In this document: positions 36,318 to 46,343 of the stretch, in pieces | How the letters are laid out: every line of letters starts with the position of its first letter | Numbering within the stretch: position 1 is the first letter of the stretch | DNA from: Paraburkholderia podalyriae | GTDB lineage: Bacteria > Pseudomonadota > Gammaproteobacteria > Burkholderiales > Burkholderiaceae | NCBI RefSeq assembly: GCF_014397785.1 | Contig: NZ_VZQQ01000008.1 | Location: 186,001 to 250,000 of the forward strand | Reading direction: 5' to 3' | DNA: 64,000 nucleotides | The notes under the pieces: generated by a model | The model's database searches: none | Told to the model about the DNA's origin: nothing | The model's input: the letters and a program-made list of their open reading frames with translations, nothing else | Program-made: the position numbers and the translations under genes

Positions 36318-36797
36318 TCACTTGCCCCTGGCGGCACGTTCCTGTCCGGGCGTGGCGTCAAAGAGCTTCCGATAACACCGCCCCAGATGCGAGGCGCTGG
36401 CAAACCCGCACTGCATCGCGATGTCGAAAATGGACGATGTCGATTCATGCAGGAGCTTTTGCGCCGTCTTCAGGCGCACGCCGAGATAGAACTGCGAGGG
36501 TCCCATGCCGAAATGCTTGAGCCACATGCGCTCGAACTGGCGAGGCGAAATGCCGACTAGCGAAGCGAGCGTCTGCACGGGGACGGGGCGTTCAATGTTC
36601 TGCTCCATCAGCGTGATCGCGTTGACGATGCGCCGATCCTCTATCCCATGGCGCCACTGAATCGCCATCTTCTGGCTCTCCTGTGACGCACGAATACGCG
36701 TATGCAGAAACTGGTCGGCGACATCGGCCGCAAGCCGATGGTTATGCGCGCGAGCGATGACGTCCAGCATCAGATCGATCGCGGCCGTGCCGCCGCC
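36318..36797 (-). pseudogene. GlxA/GbdR-type AraC regulator, 5' end lost to an IS6 remnant
   Basis: About 160 codons carry the linker GGTAAIDLMLDVIARAHNHRLAADVADQFLH and the double AraC helix-turn-helix with PRQFERMWLKHFGMGPSQFYLGVRL and IFDIAMQCGFASASHLGRCYRKLF. These regulators normally have a 150-180 residue DJ-1/PfpI-like N-terminal domain. Here the frame upstream of GGTAAID is unrelated and coincides with an IS6-family transposase remnant on the other strand. GbdR relatives regulate glycine betaine breakdown, so this may once have served the neighbouring island. Confidence 0.7.
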
Positions 36798-37179
36798 AAA
36801 CGTTTTTTCAAGCGTGTGTTGCGCTCGAACCCGGTGCCACGCAAGATTGTCACCGATCAGTTGCTCAGCTATCCCGCGGCGAACGTCGACGTCCCGGAGT
36901 TGGTCAACGTGAAGCATGTGTTCGTCAAGGCTGCGGTCCGTATCAACAACCGGACAGAGAACAGCCATCAACCCACGCGGGAGCGCGAGCGGTGTATGCG
37001 AGGCTTTCGCGACCCAAAGCGCACAGACCTTCCTGTCCAGCTTCGGTCCAATTCGGCAGCATTTCGCACTGAAGCGGCATCTTCTGCGCGCTTCACTCTA
37101 TCGCAGACAACTCACGGCCCGGTTCGCCGCATGGTGCGAATTTACCAACGTCACCCAAACTCCGTCGAATGCTTTCTGA
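36782..37179 (+). mobile_element. IS6-family transposase remnant (3' part, frameshifted)
   Basis: The plus strand encodes AAAKRFFKRVLRSNPVPRKIVTDQ, then NNRTENSHQPTRERERCMRGFRDPKR, the C-terminal half of IS6-family transposases (the E of RxENSHQPTR is the third acidic catalytic residue). After a probable one-base deletion near 37026, the tail continues in another frame as TFLSSFGPIRQHFALKRHLLRASLYRRQLTARFAAWCEF. The catalytic N-terminal half is missing and no terminal repeats were recognised, so it is dead. It cuts the adjacent GlxA-type regulator. Confidence 0.75.
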
Positions 37180-37562
37180 GTCATAGTGGCCTTATGCATC
37201 TCATCGCCGAACTCCCGTAAGTCGACAACGCCTTTCTGACCTGCCCCGTGGCTGACGGGAACTCTGTTTTGGCCAATGACCTTTGAGTAATGGTCTTCAC
37301 TATTTAAAGGCGTCCAATGGGGCGACATATGTTCGCTGTGGGGGTTCGCCGCCGGCATTCGACGGCGACGAGTTTTGACAATGCATGGAGTGTCGCTTTG
37401 AAACGTCTGTTCGTTGTCACCAGCGGTCTTGCGAACTCCGGGGAAACCTTCACACCTTGCCATAAGGGTGTTAGCAGATTTTGTGCATTCGGTATCCTAT
37501 TGATAGGTCTAATTCCAGCCCGCAATGTGTTTGCTTTGAAATAGATCGTCAGGAGAAACGTC

Positions 37563-38287
37563 ATGCGTAAGATGCTCATCGTCGCTGTCGCAGCCTTCTG
37601 CATTGCGTCCTTTTCGCATGAAAGTCGTGCGTCTGGTGATGATGACGTTCCACAAGGACGTTGCAAGTTGCCACAAGGTACGGTCGCATTGGTGGAAAAG
37701 CAGTTGAGTACGGTAGTCAATCTGGCCGATGGCAATGGGGGGATCTTCAAGCCCAATCGGATGTGGGCGGCCATTGTCGATCGGGAAGGGCACCTCTGCT
37801 CGGTGATCGTGACTGGGGATGCCTGGCCGGGTAGTCGGGCCATCGCAATTGCGAAGGCCTATACTGCGAACGGTTTCAGCAACGATGCACTCGCTCTATC
37901 GACGGCAACCTCTATGCGGCCACCCAGCCGGGCGGGTCTCTGTACGGGCTGAATAATTCGAATCCTTTTGACGCGCGCTTCCTCGAACAGGGCAGCGGCA
38001 TCGGACACACGCTTGGTGGCATCATTACCTTTGGCGGCGGTGTCGCACTTTATGCGGGTGGGAAAGTCATAGGAGGATTAGGGGTGAGCGGCGATAGCGC
38101 CTGCGCCGATCATGCGATCGCGTATCGCATGCGCAAGCTGGCGGGGCTCGGAACTGTACCCGCCGGCGAAGGCCCGAATAACACGGATAACATCATATAT
38201 TCAACAAGCGGGTCTCCGATCGGCTTTGAGCACCCTCATTGCTTTCCGACCGACCTGAGCGCCGCTGCCATTGAGAACACACATTAG
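37563..38287 (+). pseudogene. Secreted heme-binding protein (GlcG/HbpS family), frameshifted
   Basis: The first frame has a signal peptide (MLIVAVAAFCIASFSHESRAS) and an N-terminal GlcG/HbpS part ending ALALSTA. Near 37906 the sequence GCAACC replaces an expected GCAAACC, and the reading continues in another frame as NLYAATQPGGSLYGLNNSNP, GGIITFGGGVALYAGGKVIGGLGVSGDSACADHAIAYRMR, to a stop. Adding one base would restore a 241-residue protein of normal family length. It is either a recent pseudogene or a sequencing error in a short A-run. Family members bind heme or act as periplasmic sensors. Confidence 0.7.
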
Positions 38288-38509
38288 TCAACGTGTTGAC
38301 CCGCAGCGGTTGGCCATCCCACGCTATGGCTAATTGCAAGGGCATCAGCAACGTATTGACTGGAGATGGAGATATTCAGACCGCGTGTGGCCAACGACTT
38401 GCGAAATCACGATTTTTTTGAGGCATGAAATGGTGCAGCGCTGCTGAATGTCCTCAGGTGACTCCAGGGGCCGTCGACCGTCGATGGCCTGTTCGATCGA
38501 TGCAACTGG

Positions 38510-38905
38510 TCAGCTTCTCGCCGAGTGGTGTTGACATCTGGCTCGCATCCAGCCGGTGCTGATCGTTTCCGCCGGCTTGCCGCATAGCTCGCACAGCCGA
38601 CCGCCCATCATCTCCGCCGGTTCGATCACGGCGCGTTGTCGCGCATCAGCGCCCGAAGCACTGAAGCGCAGCGTTCCGGACTTTTCCTTGACCTGCATCA
38701 CAACCACCTGCGGAGCGCCGTGCTTTGTACAAAGCTGCAGCTTCGCGCACAATACATCGATCAGATCGAACCAGCCGTCTCCGCACTCGAATCCCCACAC
38801 AGAGAATACCGTTGGCACGGCATCCGGATCGTCGGTGACTGCCGGGGTGACGGCGAATATGAGCGGGTATCTTTCCCGTAAGATGTTTGACGATTCCTCG
38901 CGCAC
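38510..38905 (-). CDS. Conserved hypothetical protein with C-terminal CxxC pair
   Basis: 131 residues if started at a GTG preceded by GGGAG ten bases upstream. Conserved-looking blocks: VWGFECGDGWFDLIDVLCAKLQ, PQVVVMQVKEKSGTLRFS, and RLCELCGKPAETISTGWMRARCQHH, the last with a CxxC-CxH arrangement that could bind zinc. I recognise it as a family common in Burkholderia and other proteobacteria without a known role. A longer reading upstream (to 39166) is low-complexity and probably not translated. Its neighbours are decayed sequences. Confidence 0.6.
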   Translation of the reverse strand: MREESSNILRERYPLIFAVTPAVTDDPDAVPTVFSVWGFECGDGWFDLIDVLCAKLQLCTKHGAPQVVVMQVKEKSGTLRFSASGADARQRAVIEPAEMMGGRLCELCGKPAETISTGWMRARCQHHSARS

Positions 38906-38959
38906 CGCTTCTTTCTCCCATGTCAGTATTGCTGCCGCAGCTACAATTTTAGTTGTCAC

Positions 38960-39833
38960 ATAGTGTCCGGCTCGGCGAGAACCGGCTATCGAGCGCAACA
39001 GGGCGCCAGGTGAGGAGGCCAGAGCGTGATTGCCGCGGAACCTGGAGGATTGCCGGACAGGATCGAGTGCCGTCGTACACAGGTGGTGGAGCGAATCGGT
39101 CTGCTCATTGATGAGCGTCGCTGACCGGCCATCTGCGGACGATCGTTCGCGCTCCCGCGCGGACATTTGAATGTCGGCTTCGCCCTAGGTACCGGACTTT
39201 GCGTTTCGACGACGCCCAACGTGCCGTCGCCCTTCTCAATTGGTTGGACAGCATGGGAAGTCGCCCGGGAAGCCGCAGATCCACCCGTTTATTCCGGATT
39301 GCCGCTAACAGCGGTCAGCCCCGTGAGATTCACACTGCGGGTCGTGAACCATGCTTGAGTTTAAGGACGGAAAACGGTCACCGTTGACCTGTCGTCGCCT
39401 CAAAATCCTCTGAATAGGTGGTCAATCGCCCCTCTTTTCCCTCGTTTGGTTCAGCCCCAAGCTCGTATCATGGGCTGCACATTGGGGTTAATGCAGTATG
39501 TCGGACCCGTTGTGGGTTACAAAATCCTGACGTTTCTATCGAAGGAAAAGATACATGTCAATTGCAAAGCGACGCGCGAGCTCGGCCAGATTGTTCCTCG
39601 TAACCAACAAATCGAGTGCTGTCGCGATTCCCGCGGACTGTAAAGCAACGACATCCGGGCCGACGCCAGAAGCATGGTTCGAGGAAGAAGTCGGCTACAT
39701 CGGCGAAATGCCGGCGTGTACCCGCATCCCGACTGACACCCACCGTCAATGACCTGAGTGAACTTCACGTAAAAGTAATGCCGGCGAGCGCATTCTTTCG
39801 CCCCGGGTATCGCTCCACTGAAACGCGCCATTC
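38960..39833. other. Non-coding decayed stretch
   Basis: 874 bases in which only short, unlikely frames occur. It includes one copy of a short dispersed repeat (39157-39177). The end must carry the promoter of the ATP-grasp gene. Codon bias is lost, as expected for relic DNA. Confidence 0.5.
39157..39177 (+). repeat. Dispersed repeat, short copy
   Basis: A 21-base string ending GGACATTTGAATGTCGG matches 42347-42367 with one difference. Its core TGAATGTC/GACATTTGA is partly self-complementary. It probably represents the edge of a larger degenerate repeat also present near 42.3 and 48.0 kb. Confidence 0.5.
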
Positions 39834-41072
39834 ATGAATACTGTTCGAACTGAATTAACGGGTGATGCCGGCCTGCCATCGATGCATCAGCCACTGGGAC
39901 TGGCTGCGTTGCTCCGGGCGGCAACGGCTGGGAGCGATCTGACGCCGCTGGGGGAAAGCCTGCTCGAGCACGTAAAGCGCCATGACGACCCGTACGCTCT
40001 GCTTGATTTGTCGCTAGTGTTGCAATTGAAATACCAGAAAGCGGCCGCTCTCGCCGTCCAGCAGCAAGCGCTTCAAATGACCAGACATTATCGGTTAAAG
40101 AGCGCCCAGACGATCAAGACTCCCTTGAAGGTGCTGGTGCTCAAGGCTCCGGGCGATCTGATGGCGAACACGCCTTTTGAGTGCCTGCTTGAGAACGCCG
40201 ACCTGCAGATAGAGGTCCTGTATGTCGACGCGCGGCCGCTGGGGAATGCCGAGTTGCCCGAGCACGACGTTATCTTCGTTGCGGCATGCGCGTCGGATGA
40301 AACCGTGGGCGTTCTTGCCCAAATCGCGTCGCTGACGAGCGGGACGGGTTGCCGCGTACTAAACCGGTCCGAACACATTGCGAAGACAATGCGTGACACC
40401 GCCTATGCTCTGCTGGGCGCTGCCCCCGGTATCTGTATGGCCCACACGGTGCGCCTTTCCCGTGAGCGGGTCGACGAAGCGGCTTCGGGAGCGTTGCAGT
40501 TGTCCGAGGTACTCGGCGCAAACTATCCGCTCATCATACGGCCGATAGGATCGCACGCCGGACAAGGTCTGGCAAAAGTGTCTGACGCTCAGGAACTCGC
40601 GCGCTACATGGCTGAGTCTGACGCCGTGGAATATTACATGGCGCCTTTTATCGACTACAGCAGCGCCGACGGTCTGTTTCGCAAATACCGGATCGTGATG
40701 ATTGAGGGAACGCCATTCGTGTGCCATATGGGCATCTCGAAGGAATGGATGGTTCACTACCCTTACGCGGAAATGTCGACGCATCCCGACCGGCGAGAGG
40801 AAGAATCGCACCTGATGGCGAGCTTTGACACCGATTTTGCTGTGCGTCACCGCGAGGCGTTTCGCAACGTCGCGGAATTGACCGGCCTCGATTACGTAGG
40901 ATTCGATTGCGCTGAAACGAGCGATGGCCGGCTGCTCATATTCGAGATCGCGACGGGCATGGTTGTGCATGACTTGGACGACCAGAGCATCTTTCCTTAT
41001 AAGGTTCCGCAAATTCGCCGGGTTGCTGACGCCTTTCATGAAATGCTGCGCCGCGCGGCTGCGAACGCATAG
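39834..41072 (+). CDS. ATP-grasp domain protein (RimK-like ligase) with N-terminal helical repeat
   Basis: 412-residue protein. Residues 30-95 form a TPR-like helical part (LLDLSLVLQLKYQKAAALAVQQQAL). From about residue 100 an ATP-grasp fold follows, with PLIIRPIGSHAGQGLAKV (ATP/phosphate-binding), YMAPFIDYSSADGLFRKYRIVMIEG and the metal-binding FDCAETSDGRLLIFEIATGM. Such enzymes couple ATP hydrolysis to joining a carboxylate with an amine or thiol. A phosphoserine aminotransferase gene follows after 29 bases on the same strand. Known relatives occur in Burkholderiales and Xanthomonadaceae without assigned function. Confidence 0.8.
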   Translation: MNTVRTELTGDAGLPSMHQPLGLAALLRAATAGSDLTPLGESLLEHVKRHDDPYALLDLSLVLQLKYQKAAALAVQQQALQMTRHYRLKSAQTIKTPLKVLVLKAPGDLMANTPFECLLENADLQIEVLYVDARPLGNAELPEHDVIFVAACASDETVGVLAQIASLTSGTGCRVLNRSEHIAKTMRDTAYALLGAAPGICMAHTVRLSRERVDEAASGALQLSEVLGANYPLIIRPIGSHAGQGLAKVSDAQELARYMAESDAVEYYMAPFIDYSSADGLFRKYRIVMIEGTPFVCHMGISKEWMVHYPYAEMSTHPDRREEESHLMASFDTDFAVRHREAFRNVAELTGLDYVGFDCAETSDGRLLIFEIATGMVVHDLDDQSIFPYKVPQIRRVADAFHEMLRRAAANA

Positions 41073-41101
41073 AAAATCCAACGGCTGGCCTCGGAGGCAT
41101 A

Positions 41102-42196
41102 GTGAAGTCCAATGCATTGAATTTTTCCGGTGGTCCCGGAGCGCTCCCTGAAACGGTGCTGGAACAGACGCGCATAGCGATTACCGCGTTACCGGAAACC
41201 GGCATCTCCGTACTCGGCATGAGCCATCGCTCGGACTGGTTTCGCTCCATACTGGACGAAGCGGAACAGAATCTGCGCGTTCTGCTCGGTATATCCGACG
41301 ACTACGCCATTACTTTTCAGCAGGGCGGCAGTAGTCTGCAGTTCGCGATGATTCCGATGAATTTTGCCGCGAAAGGATTCGCGCCGCCCGAATATGTGAC
41401 GTCCGGCTACTGGAGCGGTCGGGCGACCTCGGAGGCGGCCAAGGTGACTGAGAGGAAAGTTGCGTGGGACGGCCACGCGACGGGCTACCGGCAGCTGCCC
41501 GCCCTCGATAAACTGGACATCTCCGGCTCTGCCGCCTATCTGCATTACGTGTCGAACGAGACCGTGGAAGGTTTGCAATTTCCGGTTTGGGAAGAGGCGA
41601 CGCAGGTACCGCTGATTGCGGACATGTCGTCCGATTTTCTGTCGAAGCCCATTCGGCCAGACGCATACTCGATGATTTATGCCCACGCCCAGAAGAACCT
41701 AGGTCCGGCTGGGGTAACGGTAGCGGTAATCAAGCGTTCGCTGCTTGAACGGATCCCCGACGGCTTGCCGGCGATCCTCGATTTTCGCACCCACGTCTCG
41801 CACGGTTCCAACTACAACACGCCGCCGGTATTCGCGATCTATGTGCTGACGTTGATTACGCGCTGGCTGCGCTTCGATGTTGGCGGTCTGCACGCGATGC
41901 AAAGCATCAATGAGAGAAAGGCGCGGCGGCTGTATGACACGCTGGACGCTTTGGAGGGGGTCGTGACCGTCCACGCGGACCGTCGCTGGCGCTCACAAAT
42001 GAACGTGGCTTTTAAATTCGGTGATTCTCGGCTCGGCGATGCGTTTATCGGGGCGGCTCGTGAACAGGGTATCGTTGGACTAGAGGGGCACCGTTCAATT
42101 GGCGGGTTGCGTGCGTCTCTATACAACGCCGTTACAGAGCAAGCCGTGGACATTCTGGCAGACGCACTAACGGAATTCAGTATGCAACGGGCCTGA
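41102..42196 (+). CDS. serC: Phosphoserine aminotransferase (accessory paralog)
   Basis: 364-residue class V aminotransferase. N-terminal NFSGGPGALPETVLEQ is the SerC signature, and the PLP lysine lies in MIYAHAQKNLGPAGVTV. It interconverts 3-phosphohydroxypyruvate and phosphoserine with glutamate. The start is GTG with GGAGG about five bases upstream. Its position after an ATP-grasp ligase rather than pheA/serA-type genes suggests a second copy serving that ligase. The surrounding DNA is decayed, pointing to acquired genes. Confidence 0.87.
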   Translation: MKSNALNFSGGPGALPETVLEQTRIAITALPETGISVLGMSHRSDWFRSILDEAEQNLRVLLGISDDYAITFQQGGSSLQFAMIPMNFAAKGFAPPEYVTSGYWSGRATSEAAKVTERKVAWDGHATGYRQLPALDKLDISGSAAYLHYVSNETVEGLQFPVWEEATQVPLIADMSSDFLSKPIRPDAYSMIYAHAQKNLGPAGVTVAVIKRSLLERIPDGLPAILDFRTHVSHGSNYNTPPVFAIYVLTLITRWLRFDVGGLHAMQSINERKARRLYDTLDALEGVVTVHADRRWRSQMNVAFKFGDSRLGDAFIGAAREQGIVGLEGHRSIGGLRASLYNAVTEQAVDILADALTEFSMQRA

Positions 42197-42249
42197 ACAG
42201 CAATGCCGGTTCTCACGTTGACGTGCCGTGCGACTCGAAGGAATAAATG

Positions 42250-42312
42250 ACCGCTGCACCCCAAAAAGCTGCCGATTGAGGTGGCGTCTGGTTTAGAGTC
42301 CGGAGTGGGTCG
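42250..42312 (+). repeat. Dispersed repeat, copy in the serC-ABC gap
   Basis: This stretch aligns with 47998-48062, sharing AATGACCGCTG at the start, ATTGAGGTG in the middle and GTCCGGAG-GGGTCG at the end, at about 70 percent identity by eye. It continues to 42367, where it matches the short copy at 39157. Confidence 0.55.
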
Positions 42313-42984
42313 CGTGCCGCCGATCGCCGTCAGGCAGAGGGCGGTTGCGCGGACATTTGAACGTCGGGTCCTCCCTGGCAGCAGTAATTCAGCTTCCGGT
42401 CATACATGTCGGTCTCGATCGGAGAGATTGGCCGCTGACGAGAAGATTGAACGCTCGTTCACGACCCGCGATCGCCATTCGCGACCTGCACATATACAGG
42501 TCGGGCGGTCTCCAGGTGTATTCCTTCGCACCTTGGGGAAACCTGTAACACGTTGCGCCTCGCACTGCGCGGGTTGGTTCGCGAAGATAGACGTCGGCGC
42601 GTTCGACACGGCGCCGGCTGACTGGCAGACGCGCTCTTCGCTTTCCACCGGGCGGTAAATGATGCCAGCTCACTTGGCGTGCTTCCGGAATAATGGCGAT
42701 GCCTACTGCGATCGAGGTCGCGGTCGATGGCTCAACGAACTGCGTCGAAATCGTCTCCAGTTCGCCGTCACTTATCGGGCGTCGTAGAAGCCGCTACGTC
42801 TCGGCCGATAATAGAGGAAGTCGTAACGCGGGCGCTGCGAGCGCTTCGGATACCTCTTGCTGAGGCTACCAATTGTTTTGGGGGAGAACGTGCTTTCCCT
42901 CTGTCGTGTCAAACGCTACAAGGCAACGCGGATCGAGGCGGCGCCGTGCGGGCGTAAGCCGTCGAGCATGCATGCTCGCTGGTG
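42313..42984. other. Non-coding region with a small hairpin
   Basis: 672 bases without a credible gene. CGACCTG and CAGGTCG are separated by 8 bases near 42481-42503, a possible hairpin. The rest shows no codon bias. Confidence 0.45.
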
Positions 42985-45651
42985 TCACAGCTCACGCATG
43001 CGCTGGACAGCAGACTCGCGCGTCTCGCGAAAAGCCGCGATCACCGCAATCACCACCGACAGCGCCGCCACGCCGGCGAGGAAAGCCAGAAAGACCCAAG
43101 GCACGGTGAGGCGCTCGGGCGGAGGATCGAACACACCGGTCAGCAGCTTGACCAGCATCCACGCCAGTGCAAAACCCGTCAGCGTTCCGATGGCCGCCCC
43201 GCCCAACAGGAGCACGAGCGCCTCGCTCCACAAGAACGCACCAAGCTGACGCGGCTTGGCACCGAGCGCGGTCAGAATCGCAAACGTGCGCCGCCGATCG
43301 AAGAAACCCAGCGCAATGATGAGTCCGGTTGCGCCGGCGACCATCAACGCCGCGGCCCCGAGTTCGAGTTGCGTGAGCCCGCGCAAATCGACGGCTGTCA
43401 GGCTCGAATTGATCACGCGCTGCGCCTGCCCGATGTCGGTGATCTTGACTGCCCCAAACGGCGCAACCGTGCCGCGCGCGGCCAAGGCCACCTGCTCAGG
43501 CGGCGCCGTTGTCTTCAGCAACACGATTTCCGCCGCGCTCGTGCCGGTTTTCCGCGCGATGTAGTCGGCATTCGCGACGAGGAATGAGTCGCGCGGCGCG
43601 GTCGGAAATTCGCGCACGACGCCAACAAAACGAAACGGCACCACGCGATATTGATGGTCGCTTGCGCTCTGAAGGCGAAGGTTGATCTCGTCGCCCGGGT
43701 GCAGTTGATAGTCCTTCACGGTCTCTTCGGACACGAGGATGCCGTTCGGATATTGCGCGAGCAAGTTGAGCGACCTTTGCGCATTGCCGCCTTCGAAATA
43801 GGCGTCGGCCATGCGCGTCGCTTGTCCGATGTGGCGGGCGTCGATGCCATACAGGTCTTGCAGGTCCGTGCCCACGTAGGCGAAACGGTGCTGCATCTGC
43901 TGGGCGGCGCTGACTCCGGGCAATGCAGCAAGTTCGGCGAATCTGGCTGACGCGGGCGCCTGCGAAGTCCCGGTCGCCGTCACGTCTGCGCCGTTCGTGA
44001 GTTCCGCGTTCACGCGTGCCTGCGCGTTGTAGGTTGCGTTGAACACGGCCGTGGACGTCGCGAACGCGAACGCCAACGCGATAAGCGCGATGCCCTGCGT
44101 CATTCGATTGCGCTGCCGGCTCATCGCCGCCGCGGCCACGCCGGCAAGCGAATGCGCAAGCGGACGAAGCCAGATGGCGAGCGCGCCGCGCCCGCGCCGC
44201 AATCCCTCGAGACCGAGCCTGATGGTCAGGAGGCCGCATCCTGCCCAGGTCAGGACGGGCGCGAGAAAGGCGACGTAATCGATCGACGATGACGGCGTGC
44301 CTTCGGGAGCCAGCACGACCTGATACCCGGTGCTCCAGGTCCGCCAGAAGATGATGGCCGACAGTGCGAGCAGGACAAGATCGAAGTAGACCCGTTGCCA
44401 GAGGCGCGGACACTCGGAACCCGTCAGCCGGCGGGCGCTCGTGACCGGCGTCGTGCTTGCACTGATCCATGCTGCCACGAGAATCGCCGCATTCGCCAGC
44501 ACGACGCCCGCTATGGCCGCGCAGGCGACCCAGCGCATCGACGAAGCCCCAAAATAGCCAGCGCCGAGAAACAGATGCGACAACAACGCGGCAAGGACCA
44601 ACCCAACAAGCGTACCGCTGACGCCAACGCACATCGCTTCGACCGCCGCCAGCTTCATGATCTGGGCGCGCGATGCGCCACGGATTCGCAGGAGTGCCTG
44701 ATCTCGGCGTCGCCGTCCGGAACCTGCCGCAACGACTCCGATCGTCAGGAACGCGCCGAGAAGCGCGCCGGGTGCGCCCAGAAACAGAAACAGCACCTTT
44801 GCGTAAAGCGCGTCGCTGCGCACACCGTCGAGCCGCGCGGCAAGGTTGTCGGCAACGAGCGCATTGCCCGCAATGCGCGTCTCGAGGTTCCTTGCAGCGC
44901 CCTGCACCTGAGCAAAGGCGGCTTCGGGATCGCCCGGCAAACCGTCATGCGCGAGTCCGACGTGAAGCTGGATGCGCGACCGACGCGATCCGGCTGACGC
45001 CTCTGCGCCGAACAGGCGTTGCCACGCGTCCATCGGAAGCAGAAGCACATTGTCCGGAGGCGCTTGCGGCGCTGCGACAGGCGCGACGCCGATCGCCTGA
45101 AACATCGCATCGGCGTTCGGCAAATCGACTATGCCGGCAATCCGCACATTGGCCGCAGCCACGCCTGGACCATGAATATTCACCGTATCGCCGATGGTCA
45201 CATGCAGGTTCGCGGCGGTCTGCTGAGCAATCAGAGCGCCATCCAGATTACCCAGCAGCAGCCGGAACTGAGCCGGAAAGTCCTGGAAGTACGTGCTTTC
45301 AAGACCGAGCACTTTGCCCTGTCCGGTCGTCTGTACGGTTTCTCCTGTGGTCGCTTCGAAGCCATCGACATCGGCATAACCGACAGCTTGCTGTTTCGTG
45401 ACCCGCGCGGCCTTTGCGACGGCTGCTGCCACTTCGTGGACCGAAAGCGCGCCCATCGTCGCCGGTCCTGGTTGCACCTGCCAATCGACGGGCAGGCTCG
45501 CGCTCGCACGCTGTGTCATCGAAGCGGTGCTTCGCGCGATGAAAGCGCCAAGCGATGCGACCAGCGCGACCGTCACCGCGACGCCAGCCGCCATGCCCGC
45601 GAGCCGGCCCCTGCGTTGCCTGACAAGTCCGATAAGCCAAAGGCCGATCAT
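42985..45651 (-). CDS. FtsX/MacB-type ABC permease (duplicated)
   Basis: 888-residue inner-membrane protein with two FtsX-like halves: an early transmembrane helix, a large periplasmic domain, a four-helix block around residue 290-400, a second periplasmic domain, and the last helices (LGAAALMVAGATGLIIALGFFDRRRTFAILTALGAKPRQL). This is the long single-chain form known from lipoprotein or peptide exporters. It overlaps the second ATPase gene by four bases, and together with two ATPases and a secreted protein forms one operon. The exported substrate is unknown. Confidence 0.88.
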   Translation of the reverse strand: MIGLWLIGLVRQRRGRLAGMAAGVAVTVALVASLGAFIARSTASMTQRASASLPVDWQVQPGPATMGALSVHEVAAAVAKAARVTKQQAVGYADVDGFEATTGETVQTTGQGKVLGLESTYFQDFPAQFRLLLGNLDGALIAQQTAANLHVTIGDTVNIHGPGVAAANVRIAGIVDLPNADAMFQAIGVAPVAAPQAPPDNVLLLPMDAWQRLFGAEASAGSRRSRIQLHVGLAHDGLPGDPEAAFAQVQGAARNLETRIAGNALVADNLAARLDGVRSDALYAKVLFLFLGAPGALLGAFLTIGVVAAGSGRRRRDQALLRIRGASRAQIMKLAAVEAMCVGVSGTLVGLVLAALLSHLFLGAGYFGASSMRWVACAAIAGVVLANAAILVAAWISASTTPVTSARRLTGSECPRLWQRVYFDLVLLALSAIIFWRTWSTGYQVVLAPEGTPSSSIDYVAFLAPVLTWAGCGLLTIRLGLEGLRRGRGALAIWLRPLAHSLAGVAAAAMSRQRNRMTQGIALIALAFAFATSTAVFNATYNAQARVNAELTNGADVTATGTSQAPASARFAELAALPGVSAAQQMQHRFAYVGTDLQDLYGIDARHIGQATRMADAYFEGGNAQRSLNLLAQYPNGILVSEETVKDYQLHPGDEINLRLQSASDHQYRVVPFRFVGVVREFPTAPRDSFLVANADYIARKTGTSAAEIVLLKTTAPPEQVALAARGTVAPFGAVKITDIGQAQRVINSSLTAVDLRGLTQLELGAAALMVAGATGLIIALGFFDRRRTFAILTALGAKPRQLGAFLWSEALVLLLGGAAIGTLTGFALAWMLVKLLTGVFDPPPERLTVPWVFLAFLAGVAALSVVIAVIAAFRETRESAVQRMREL

Positions 45652-46343
45652 GGCTGTCCCGATGTCGGCCCGGCTTCGGTGAGCACGCCGCGCTCCATGC
45701 GCCAGACTGCGTTCATCCGTGCTGAAACGGCTGGATCATGAGTGGCGATGACGAGCGCCGTCGGCGTGTTGGCGAGATGCGCGATGAGTGCATCGAGCAA
45801 GGCCTGGCCGGTGGCCTGATCGAGCTGGCCCGTGGGCTCGTCGGCGAGAATGACGAGCGGTCGTCCGACCGTAGCGCGCGCCATCGCCACGCGCTGCATC
45901 TGTCCGCCCGAGAGTTCCTCTGGCAATTTCTGCGCAAGCGCCTCGAGACCGAACCTGGCAAGCGCAGCGGCCACAGCGCGTTCGGCACCGCTCGCGCGGT
46001 CGGCGGGATCGGCCGCATCGGCTATCAGGAGCGGCAACGCAACGTTTTCGCTCACCGTCAAAGGCTCCAGCAGGCTCGGCGTCTGGAACACGAGCGAGAT
46101 CCTTGCGGGCAGCAGCGTCTCGCGCGCACCGAGCGCGGGCCAATCGATCACGCCGCTCGTCGGCGTATCGAGCGCTGCCATCAGGTGCAGCAAGGTCGTC
46201 TTGCCACTCCCCGAACGGCCCGCCAGCGCGATCCGGTCTCCTCGATTGAGGACGAAGCTGGCCGCGGCGAGCGCCACGACTTGCCTCTCGCCATGCCGAT
46301 AGGTGCGGCTGAGCGATCGGGCTTCGATCAGCACGTCACGCAT
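45648..46343 (-). CDS. ABC transporter ATP-binding protein (LolD/MacB-type), second of pair
   Basis: 231-residue ATPase. Walker A AGRSGSGKTT, signature LSGGQMQRVAMARA, Walker B LVILADEPTGQLD, and H-loop IATHDP are intact. It probably drives the FtsX-type permease encoded just downstream, with which it overlaps by four bases. The start is the ATG that has GGGAGG eight bases upstream; an ATG 15 bases earlier would have that element inside the gene. Confidence 0.9.
   Translation of the reverse strand: MRDVLIEARSLSRTYRHGERQVVALAAASFVLNRGDRIALAGRSGSGKTTLLHLMAALDTPTSGVIDWPALGARETLLPARISLVFQTPSLLEPLTVSENVALPLLIADAADPADRASGAERAVAAALARFGLEALAQKLPEELSGGQMQRVAMARATVGRPLVILADEPTGQLDQATGQALLDALIAHLANTPTALVIATHDPAVSARMNAVWRMERGVLTEAGPTSGQP

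Noticed and set aside
39517..39831. Minus-strand 104-codon frame before the ATP-grasp gene
   Set aside because: No recognisable domain, no ribosome-binding site, and composition like surrounding relic DNA.
42389..42673. Minus-strand frame in the serC-ABC gap
   Set aside because: Weak resemblance to a regulator end in one short stretch only; no start or continuing domain.
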